The notes below the pieces were generated by a model, which was not told the DNA's origin, searched no databases, and was given only the letters and a program-made list of their open reading frames with translations. The translations under genes and the position numbers were made by a program. A stretch of DNA of 12,246 nucleotides from Tardiphaga sp. (lineage in GTDB: Bacteria > Pseudomonadota > Alphaproteobacteria > Rhizobiales > Xanthobacteraceae). Positions 6,197 to 11,712 of this stretch are shown in pieces (within the stretch, counting starts at the first letter, position 1; the number at the start of each line of letters is the position of its first letter). The DNA is taken from positions 1 through 12,246 of the forward strand of contig JAQGJF010000980.1 of assembly GCA_028290765.1 (NCBI GenBank), given 5' to 3'.

Positions 6197-7530
6197 GTGA
6201 TGCTCCCGGGTCCGGGCTGGGTGCGCCACGCCGCCAGGGTCATCCCGCTGCCCGCAAGGACTTCTAGCCAGGCCGTAGGCGTGAAACGCGGTCCGTGATC
6301 GCGAGCGAGTCCGTTACAGGCCGAGGCGAAAGCGCCAAGGCCGAAGTCCTCGACCCAGTGAAGAATGCCGCCGGAGCGCGCGGGAAAGCCCAGGCCAAGC
6401 AACGAAGCGGCGTCGGCATCGTCGGCGCTGGCGATGACGCTCTCCTCGAGGCAGCGCAACGCTTCCAGTGCTTCGGCGCAGAGCAGCCGAAGCTGAATGG
6501 TCGCAAGGGGCGGCTGATTCTCAGCGGGTCTGAATACGCGTGCATGTTCGCCCCAAAGCTGCTTTGCGCCATCGGCCGACCAATCGTAGAAGCCGCCGCC
6601 ATAGCGACGGCCGCCTCGTCCGAGCTTCGTCATCAGGGACAGCACCGGCATCGCGAGCGGGCGACAAAACCGCTCGTCCAGGCCATCGGCTCGGGCCTGC
6701 AGGCCTTGCTGCAGGTTCAACTGCAGGGAAACCTCATCCAGCACCGTGAGCGGGCCGATGGCGCGCCCGCTGGCCAGCGCTGCCCGTTCGATCAATGCCG
6801 GCAAGACGCCTTCGCCCACCATGGCAAGGGCTTCATCCAGATAGGCTGCGAAGACGCGGGAGGTAAAGAAGCCCGGGCTGTCGCGTACGACGACGGCACG
6901 CTTGCCGAGGTTCGCGACAAAGGCCAGCGCGTCGCGCTCCGTGGATGGATCGGTGAGGACACCGGGGATCACTTCCACCAACGGCATCCGCTCGGCGGGG
7001 GAGAAGAAATGCAACCCGATGAACCGTTCCGGACGGCTCAGCACGCCGGCCAATCCGCTGATCGTCAGTCCCGATGTATTGGTGGCGATCGGGGCGGTCC
7101 CGGGCAGCACGGCTTCGATGCGTCGCAGGACCTGCGCCTTGACGCCGCGATCTTCGTCCACCGCTTCGATGGCGAGGTCGCATTCCTCAAGCGATGCATC
7201 GTCTTTCGACGGTTGCACATGATCGAGTAACGCGGCTGCGGCCGGCGAAGCCAACCGGTTGCGCGACACCTGGCGTTCGATCTGCGCCGTCAGGCGTCGC
7301 CGACCGGCGATTGCCGATTCCGCGTCGCGGCCAACCAGCACCACCTGCAGTCCGGCTGCCGCCGCGGCTTGCGCGATGCTAAGCCCCATGACGCCAAGGC
7401 CGACGACACCGACCCGCCGAACACACCTAATCGCAGCCGCGCGTTCAGCGTCGGCGCGCTCGATTGGGCGGGGATCAGCGGTGGAAGCGTACGGCATCGT
7501 CAATCCGCGCACGTTCGACGCGAGCGTCAT
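6193..7530 (-). CDS. 3-hydroxyacyl-CoA dehydrogenase (FadB/FadJ dehydrogenase part, no hydratase domain)
   Basis: A 445-residue NAD-dependent 3-hydroxyacyl-CoA dehydrogenase without the crotonase half found in FadB or FadJ. The Rossmann motif GLGVMG is at 44-49. NTSGL (151-155) carries the usual Ser (S153), H174 of HFFSP is the catalytic His and E186 of VEV its partner. A first C-terminal 3HCDH domain (about 219-317, ending GGGFYDW) is followed by a second (about 343-430). The Asn normally found in PGFxxNR is Ser here (S224), which may be a clade feature. These enzymes act on (3S)-hydroxyacyl-CoA, unlike the hydratase 2 product expected from the end of the operon. The start is uncertain: ATG 7530 has GAAGG three bases upstream, while ATG 7497 (434 residues) gives a shorter overlap with the nitroreductase gene. 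The end overlaps the racemase start as ATGA. Confidence 0.88.
   Translation of the reverse strand: MTLASNVRGLTMPYASTADPRPIERADAERAAAIRCVRRVGVVGLGVMGLSIAQAAAAAGLQVVLVGRDAESAIAGRRRLTAQIERQVSRNRLASPAAAALLDHVQPSKDDASLEECDLAIEAVDEDRGVKAQVLRRIEAVLPGTAPIATNTSGLTISGLAGVLSRPERFIGLHFFSPAERMPLVEVIPGVLTDPSTERDALAFVANLGKRAVVVRDSPGFFTSRVFAAYLDEALAMVGEGVLPALIERAALASGRAIGPLTVLDEVSLQLNLQQGLQARADGLDERFCRPLAMPVLSLMTKLGRGGRRYGGGFYDWSADGAKQLWGEHARVFRPAENQPPLATIQLRLLCAEALEALRCLEESVIASADDADAASLLGLGFPARSGGILHWVEDFGLGAFASACNGLARDHGPRFTPTAWLEVLAGSGMTLAAWRTQPGPGSIT
6203..6207 (-). promoter_or_regulatory. Ribosome binding site and ATGA overlap fixing the racemase start
   Basis: GGGAG on the minus strand lies six bases before the ATG at 6196. 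That ATG shares bases with the TGA of the preceding gene (6193-6195). Both facts favour 6196 over the in-frame ATG at 6229. Confidence 0.7.
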
Positions 7531-8161
7531 TTGCCTTCACGCTCGGATCTTCGTAACCAAAGGAAATCCCGAACAGCAGCCGCTGATCGGCGCCCAATCC
7601 GAGATGCTTGCGCACGATGTGGGGATAGAGGCCGAGCGCCCCCTGGGCGCAGGACGCCACGCCGCGCGCGGTCATTACAAGCATCAGCGTTTGCGCGTAC
7701 ATGCCGATGTCGGTGGCCTCGCGGGTGTCGAACGGATGAGGCATGAAAATGAACACGGCGTGCGGCGCATCGAAAAACGCCTGGTTGCGTACGTAAGCGA
7801 GCTTGCGTCCGACCACATCCTGTCGCTCCACACCCATGGCCCCGTAGAGCTGTACTGCGGCATCGACCTGCCGCTCGCGGTACACCCCGACGAATTTGCT
7901 GTCTGCGGGCCAATCCGGCTGTGGGATGACGTCCTGCATCCCCGCCGCGACCAGTGCCTCGCGGAGGCGCCGCAGTTTCTCACCGGAAACCACATGCGGA
8001 ACCCAGGGCTGCACGTTGCAATTCGAAGGCGCGCGTTGCGCCAGTTCGAAAATCTCGCGCAGCAGGGAATCCGGCAACTCATCGGGCAGGAAACCGCGCA
8101 CCGAACGCCGACGGCGGATTGCGGTGTCAACCGACATCGCCGTTGGCTCGTGTATACTCAT
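7475..8161 (-). CDS. Nitroreductase-family FMN oxidoreductase
   Basis: A 228-residue nitroreductase-fold flavoprotein. The FMN phosphate-binding Arg cluster RRRRSVR (16-22) is near the N-terminus, and APSNCNVQPW (44-53) is the typical flavin/dimer motif. A helix at about 151-165 (DIGMYAQTLMLV) and the GYED turn at 202-205 complete the fold. Members reduce nitro groups, quinones or activated C=C bonds, and a few have quite different roles. In this operon reduction of an enoyl or dienoyl-type intermediate is conceivable, but nothing in the sequence proves it. The start at 8161 is supported by an ATGA overlap with the phosphotransferase stop and by GAGGG six bases upstream. Its 3' end overlaps the hydroxyacyl-CoA dehydrogenase gene by 23 or 56 bases, depending on that gene's start. 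Confidence 0.88.
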   Translation of the reverse strand: MSIHEPTAMSVDTAIRRRRSVRGFLPDELPDSLLREIFELAQRAPSNCNVQPWVPHVVSGEKLRRLREALVAAGMQDVIPQPDWPADSKFVGVYRERQVDAAVQLYGAMGVERQDVVGRKLAYVRNQAFFDAPHAVFIFMPHPFDTREATDIGMYAQTLMLVMTARGVASCAQGALGLYPHIVRKHLGLGADQRLLFGISFGYEDPSVKANDARVERARIDDAVRFHR

Positions 8162-9204
8162 GTATCGCCCTCGATGAGTGCTGCGCCGCGACGCGCATAG
8201 GCGAGGGCGAGTTGCCGGCCGACACGCGCTGCATCGGGTAGGACGCCGTTGCCGGCTTCACCGCGTACCGCAACACCGGCGCTGCCGACGGCACCGCGGA
8301 ACATGGCGAATACCTGGTGGAATGTGGTCAAACGCTCTGTCGATCCGGCCAGATCATAATAGAGCTCGAGATACCGGGATTCGGGGGGGATACCGAGTTC
8401 GTCCAGCGGCAGGCCGAGCAGGCCGCCGTTCTCGTTCGGCGCCATGCGCCACGCCTGGCTGTTGAAGGCAAGGTCCACCAACGGGTGTCCCAATGTCGAC
8501 AGCTCCCAGTCGAGCACACCGATCACCCGCGGTTCATTGGGATGGAACATGATATTGGCGATGCGAAAATCGCCGTGGCACAGGGTCAGCAATTCGCTAT
8601 CCGGCACTCGCTCCGAGAGCCAGCGAACGATTCGATCGAGATCCGGATTGTCATCGTCGTCTCGGCGAAACTGAGTCCATTGTCCCGACCAGCGTTTCAG
8701 CTGGCGCGCGAAATAATTACCCGGGCGCCCATAGTCGCCGAGTCCCAGTGCAGCAAAGTCGAGCCGGTGGATAGCGGCCATCGTCGCGCACATTGCTTCG
8801 AACAGTTGCCATCTTTCGTCGCGCTTCAGCCCGGGCGTGGAAAATTCGTGAAATACCCGACCGTCAAGCCTCTCCATCAAATAGAACGGTGTGCCGAGGA
8901 TCTCGCGATCGGCGCAATAGTGCAGCGGTTTCGGCGCCGGCACGGTGCTGCCTTGGAGGGCCGTCAGCACCCGGAATTCACGGTCGATGGCGTGAGCGGA
9001 TGGCATCAGCGACGCGTTCGGCTGCTTTCGCAGCACCGCCCGCCAGCCGCCGCGGCGGACAAAATAAGTCGGATTCGACATGCCGCCTTGGGTGCGTTCG
9101 ACTTCCGTGACGTCGCGGGCGCCGCCGATCGTCCGGCCGAGATACTCGTCCAGACGGGCGATATCGAAATCGATGCCGCGGTCGATGGTCGTCGCGCCTG
9201 TCAT
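8158..9204 (-). CDS. APH-fold phosphotransferase (ACAD10/11 kinase-domain type)
   Basis: A 348-residue protein of the aminoglycoside phosphotransferase/choline kinase fold. K60 (VLRKQP) and E76 (REFRVL) fit the ATP-binding Lys and its Glu partner. The catalytic loop is HGDFRIAN (210-217, with D212 and N217), and the metal-binding Asp is D232 in LDWELSTLG. The last motif, with PLVDLA after it, is typical of the branch that includes the kinase domains of human ACAD10/ACAD11 and the LvaA kinase of levulinate catabolism, not antibiotic-resistance enzymes. The gene starts two bases after the stop of an ACAD gene, so the pair is a split form of the ACAD10/11 fusion. The expected role is phosphorylation of a hydroxyacyl-CoA; this rests on family and context. 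There is no clear Shine-Dalgarno, so translational coupling is likely. Confidence 0.88.
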   Translation of the reverse strand: MTGATTIDRGIDFDIARLDEYLGRTIGGARDVTEVERTQGGMSNPTYFVRRGGWRAVLRKQPNASLMPSAHAIDREFRVLTALQGSTVPAPKPLHYCADREILGTPFYLMERLDGRVFHEFSTPGLKRDERWQLFEAMCATMAAIHRLDFAALGLGDYGRPGNYFARQLKRWSGQWTQFRRDDDDNPDLDRIVRWLSERVPDSELLTLCHGDFRIANIMFHPNEPRVIGVLDWELSTLGHPLVDLAFNSQAWRMAPNENGGLLGLPLDELGIPPESRYLELYYDLAGSTERLTTFHQVFAMFRGAVGSAGVAVRGEAGNGVLPDAARVGRQLALAYARRGAALIEGDT

Positions 9205-9206
9205 CG

Positions 9207-10454
9207 TTACGCGCTCGCGCGCTTCCCGCGCACGCCAAACAGGTATTGGGCCACGCGGCGCATCTGGATCTCCTCCGAGCCTTCGGTGATCCGGTAGCGG
9301 CGGTGATGACGGTAGATGTGTTCGAACGGCAATGCCCGGCTATAGCCGATGCCGCCATGCACCTGCATTGCCCGGTCGGCCGCTTCGCAAGCGAGGCGGT
9401 TGGCACGGAAATTACAGATCGAGACCATGTCGCTGATCTCGAGCGGATCTTGCCGGTCCATCCGCCATGCGGTCTTGAAGACGAAATTGCGCACCAGTTC
9501 GCATTCGGCGTAGAGCTCGACCAGCGGAAACTGGATCGCCTGCTTCCGTGACAAGGGCTCGCCAAACGCGATGCGCGAATTGGCATATTTGGCCGCCTCA
9601 TGGATGCAATAGCGGGCGGCGCCGACGCTCGCGGCAGCCTGGCGCACACGGTTTTCGTGCACGAAACGCTGCGCCACGATCAGGCCTTCGCCCTCGCTGT
9701 GCAGGATGGCGCTGTCGGGCACGCGAACGTCCTTCAACTCGACCTCGGCATGGTCGCTTGGCATGTTGAAGGTCCAGTGATTGTAGAGGATATTGTGTCC
9801 GGGTGTGTCGGTCGGCACGATGAAGGCGGTGACGCCGTGCGCATCTCCCGGTTTGCCCGAGGTGCGTGCGAAAACCAGATTGCCGTGGGCGCGGGCGACC
9901 TGGCTGTTCCAGCGCTTCATGCCGTTGATGATCCAGTGATCGCCGTCGCGCCGGGCAACCGTTTCCAACCAGGTCGCATCGCTGCCGTGGCCGGGCTCGG
10001 TCAACGCAAAGGACAGATGCATCTTTCCCGATATGATGCCTTCGATGTAGCGTTTCTGCTCCGCGGTTCCGTAAGCATCCAGCACCGGAACGATCGGGAA
10101 ATTCCCGACGATCGACGACTCGTCCTGCAGGTCGTTGTGCAGGCCCAAGCCCTTGGCGGCCAGATGTTCCCGGATCGCAGCGATCGCAAGATTGGAGGCC
10201 GCCTGTCCGCCGCAGGATTTCGGCAGCCCGTAGCGCAGGTGACCGGCGCCGTCGGCGCGTCGTTCCATCTCGCCGATCAGCGCCCGCCATTGCGGCTGCG
10301 GCCGGCCGTCGTTCTCCCAATCCGTGCGCGCGTATTCGCGGCGGTGATCGAAGAACTGCATGTTCTCGCGTTCGAGCGGTTTGATTTCCGCTTCGATGAA
10401 GGCGTCAAGCTCGGCAAGCTTGACGATGATTTCGGACGGGAGATCGAAGTCCAT
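9207..10454 (-). CDS. Acyl-CoA dehydrogenase, ACAD10/11-like
   Basis: A 415-residue acyl-CoA dehydrogenase and the first gene of the operon. LTEPGHGSDA (151-160) is the FAD/substrate motif, and E391 in ITEGSEEIQ is the catalytic base at the usual position. Conserved VHGGIGYSR (365-373) and a C-terminal helix ending YLFG are present. The length exceeds the usual 380 or so residues, mainly in the N-terminal part, as is common in the ACAD10/11 branch. Together with the adjacent kinase-like gene this suggests it acts on a phosphorylated acyl-CoA, eliminating phosphate to give an enoyl-CoA; ordinary dehydrogenation is the alternative. ATG 10454 was chosen over ATG 10469 because only it has a ribosome site (GGGAG, eight bases upstream). 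The probable promoter lies about 75-105 bases upstream of this ATG. Confidence 0.9.
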   Translation of the reverse strand: MDFDLPSEIIVKLAELDAFIEAEIKPLERENMQFFDHRREYARTDWENDGRPQPQWRALIGEMERRADGAGHLRYGLPKSCGGQAASNLAIAAIREHLAAKGLGLHNDLQDESSIVGNFPIVPVLDAYGTAEQKRYIEGIISGKMHLSFALTEPGHGSDATWLETVARRDGDHWIINGMKRWNSQVARAHGNLVFARTSGKPGDAHGVTAFIVPTDTPGHNILYNHWTFNMPSDHAEVELKDVRVPDSAILHSEGEGLIVAQRFVHENRVRQAAASVGAARYCIHEAAKYANSRIAFGEPLSRKQAIQFPLVELYAECELVRNFVFKTAWRMDRQDPLEISDMVSICNFRANRLACEAADRAMQVHGGIGYSRALPFEHIYRHHRRYRITEGSEEIQMRRVAQYLFGVRGKRASA

Positions 10455-10462
10455 GTGGCGCG

Positions 10463-10467
10463 CTCCC
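10463..10467 (-). promoter_or_regulatory. Ribosome binding site fixing the start at 10454
   Basis: GGGAG on the minus strand lies eight bases before the ATG at 10454. The alternative in-frame ATG at 10469 has no purine-rich site before it. Confidence 0.65.
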
Positions 10468-10512
10468 ATAACGGCCGTGCGTTGCGACCGCTCTTGTTCG
10501 TTTTTGCTTGTT

Positions 10513-10551
10513 AATTCGTATGCCTAGATATGGTAAGCTTGCGCACGAATT
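10513..10551. promoter_or_regulatory. Inverted repeat flanking the operon -10 box (candidate operator)
   Basis: Arms AATTCGTATGC (10513-10523) and GCGCACGAATT (10541-10551) are inverted with 9 of 11 positions matching; the outer seven bases are perfect. The arm centres are 28 bp apart, and the arms bracket the -10 element and the likely start of transcription. This placement would suit a repressor, possibly the MarR protein encoded next door, although MarR sites are usually more compact. Confidence 0.4.
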
Positions 10552-10558
10552 CCGTCAA
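10530..10558 (-). promoter_or_regulatory. Probable sigma70-type promoter of the ten-gene operon
   Basis: On the minus strand TTGACG (10553-10558) and TACCAT (10530-10535) are separated by exactly 17 bases, giving five and four matches to the -35 and -10 consensus. Transcription would start near 10523, leaving a leader of about 70 bases before the first ATG. It is the only good promoter-like pair I found in the gap between the regulator gene and the operon. Confidence 0.5.
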
Positions 10559-10579
10559 GCCGCTTCATGCGAGCGGCTT
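10557..10579. repeat. Perfect 8-bp dyad touching the operon -35 box
   Basis: AAGCCGCT (10557-10564) and AGCGGCTT (10572-10579) form a perfect stem with a seven-base loop. Its left arm shares two bases with the -35 element. It could terminate transcription of the upstream regulator gene, but no T run follows on the minus strand. It could equally be a protein-binding site. Confidence 0.4.
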
Positions 10580-10716
10580 CGGAGCGCGCTCGGGCCTTGG
10601 CCGCAGGGCTCCAGCCCCGGATAGGGCGCGGCCAGCACATGCGGCCGCCGCCGAGTGTCAGCGGGCAAAGCAACCCAAACTGCGCCCGTCGGCGTTGCCC
10701 GGCCGTTTTGATGGCG

Positions 10717-11247
10717 TTAAGCCGCCGCCCTGCGTTTACGCGGCTTGGGCTTCTTTTCAGCATCGCCCAATTCGGAAATCTCCGCAGGCGCCGTTCCATC
10801 GGATAAAGCCAGCAGGTTCCGCTTCATGGCAAGCAGCGAGTCCGACGTCGCCTCCAACTGCTTTCGATCGATGCCGTTCACAATGATGGCATTGAACTTG
10901 TCGGTCTCCTTGCGAATTCTGCTTAGAAAGCCTCGTGCCTGCTTGGTGACGTAGACCCGCTTGATTCTGCGATCTACCGGATCGGCCTGCCGTATGACGA
11001 AACCAGACGACTCCAGGCGATCGATCAAGGCCCCGACCGCCACCTTGCCGACGTCCAGTTCGTTGGCGAGCTGAGTCTGGGGAAGTCCGTCCTTGCGGGA
11101 AATGAAGGCCAGGACCCACCACTGCGAACGGGTAATCCCAAGAGGCGCCAAAGCCCGGTCAAACATCATCCGGCGCAGCCGTGAGACGTCGTGTATCAGG
11201 TATCCGAGGCGAAGATCCCATTCGGGCCGATCCAAAATTTCAGACAT
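10717..11247 (-). CDS. MarR-family transcriptional regulator
   Basis: A 176-residue winged-helix regulator. In this numbering an N-terminal dimerisation helix (about 8-35, DLRLGYLIHDVSRLRRMMFD) leads into the DNA-binding domain. Its features are ITRSQWWVLAFI (39-50), the helix-turn-helix around LPQTQLANELDVGKVAVGALIDRLESSGFV and the wing DPVDRRIKRVYVT; all are hallmarks of MarR. The C-terminus ends in a Lys/Arg-rich, Ala-rich tail (KPKPRKRRAAA). MarR proteins often repress neighbouring catabolic genes and release DNA on binding a ligand, frequently an aromatic or CoA-linked compound. Here the gene sits between the operon and a divergent CoA-transferase, so it is the obvious candidate regulator of both. 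ATG 11247 is preferred over a TTG at 11310, which would add 21 residues outside the family fold. Purine-rich GAAGGA elements lie nearby, although their spacing is not ideal. Confidence 0.88.
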   Translation of the reverse strand: MSEILDRPEWDLRLGYLIHDVSRLRRMMFDRALAPLGITRSQWWVLAFISRKDGLPQTQLANELDVGKVAVGALIDRLESSGFVIRQADPVDRRIKRVYVTKQARGFLSRIRKETDKFNAIIVNGIDRKQLEATSDSLLAMKRNLLALSDGTAPAEISELGDAEKKPKPRKRRAAA

Positions 11248-11277
11248 TTCCTTCGCGCATCCTTCGCAAACAGCCGA

Positions 11278-11294
11278 TTCCGCAAATGGCGGAA
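11278..11294. promoter_or_regulatory. 17-bp dyad upstream of the MarR gene (candidate operator)
   Basis: TTCCGC (11278-11283) and GCGGAA (11289-11294) are perfectly inverted around a five-base centre. The length is typical of MarR operators, and the site lies 31-47 bases before the regulator's ATG, so autoregulation is plausible. The same sequence was not found at the operon promoter. Confidence 0.35.
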
Positions 11295-11318
11295 AATACC
11301 TTAGAACCAATCGACTAT

Positions 11319-11324
11319 ATCATA
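11319..11324 (-). promoter_or_regulatory. Possible -10 element for the MarR gene
   Basis: TATGAT on the minus strand matches five of six -10 consensus positions in an AT-rich stretch about 70 bases before the start codon. No convincing -35 element sits at the right distance, so this is tentative. Confidence 0.25.
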
Positions 11325-11470
11325 CACATGCGCATTTTGTCTGGAGAAGAAAAATCGCAGGTTGCACGGCCTGTGCAGAACTCCGACTCGCGGCAAAAAA
11401 CTGGCTCCGCAGGCCTATTTTTGGATCGAATCGGGTGAGCTGCACTGTCGCCGCGCCATCAGCTGGCCGA

Positions 11471-11499
11471 TTTACAGATCAAGTACGTTAGCGTATTAA
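11471..11499 (+). promoter_or_regulatory. Probable promoter of the divergent CoA-transferase gene
   Basis: TTTACA (11471-11476) and TATTAA (11494-11499) are 17 bases apart and match five and four of six consensus positions. The spacer and -10 region contain TACGTTAGCGTA (11484-11495), a partial palindrome. A TTAGC/GCTAA inverted repeat (11488-11492 and 11508-11512) also brackets the -10 box. Transcription from here would give a leader of about 200 bases. Confidence 0.45.
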
Positions 11500-11699
11500 A
11501 ATGGGGTGCTAAATGCTTGATGGGCACGCAGGAAGGCCGCGGTTGGAGTCCAATTCCGTCGTCCGCGGCGGCGGAGCTGGCCTGCCCTGGGCCAGAATGG
11601 GCTTCGCGGCCGATCCGGGATAGCCCCTCTGCTGTGGGCCGCCGGCTGGCGAAACGTTGTCCTTTGCCAGTGACCTTCCCTGTGTTGAACGAGCCGGAC

Positions 11700-11705
11700 G
11701 AAGGA
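11700..11705 (+). promoter_or_regulatory. Ribosome binding site for the GTG start at 11713
   Basis: GAAGGA lies seven bases before the GTG at 11713. This supports the non-ATG start, which also gives the standard N-terminus of the family (SKPLAGIRVLDL). Confidence 0.65.
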
Positions 11706-11712
11706 AACAATC

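Larger units (their letters stand above)
11248..11712. other. Divergent regulatory region between the MarR gene and the CoA-transferase gene
   Basis: No gene is supported in these 465 bases. The minus-strand reading frame at 11459-11782 has no family resemblance and overlaps the start of the plus-strand gene. The half near the regulator is AT-rich and carries a 17-bp dyad and a possible promoter. The half near the CoA-transferase is GC-rich, holds a leader of roughly 200 bases with a small CTGGCC/GGCCAG hairpin (11577-11595), and ends in a good ribosome site. Confidence 0.6.

Noticed and set aside
8158..9204. Aminoglycoside-resistance gene
   Set aside because: The APH fold is real, but the motif set and the adjacent ACAD gene point to the ACAD10/11-type kinase branch of acyl-CoA metabolism, not antibiotic resistance.
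10524..10886. Short open frames on both strands around the gap between the MarR gene and the operon
   Set aside because: They overlap the MarR coding sequence in other frames and run through the promoter region. No conserved features were seen.
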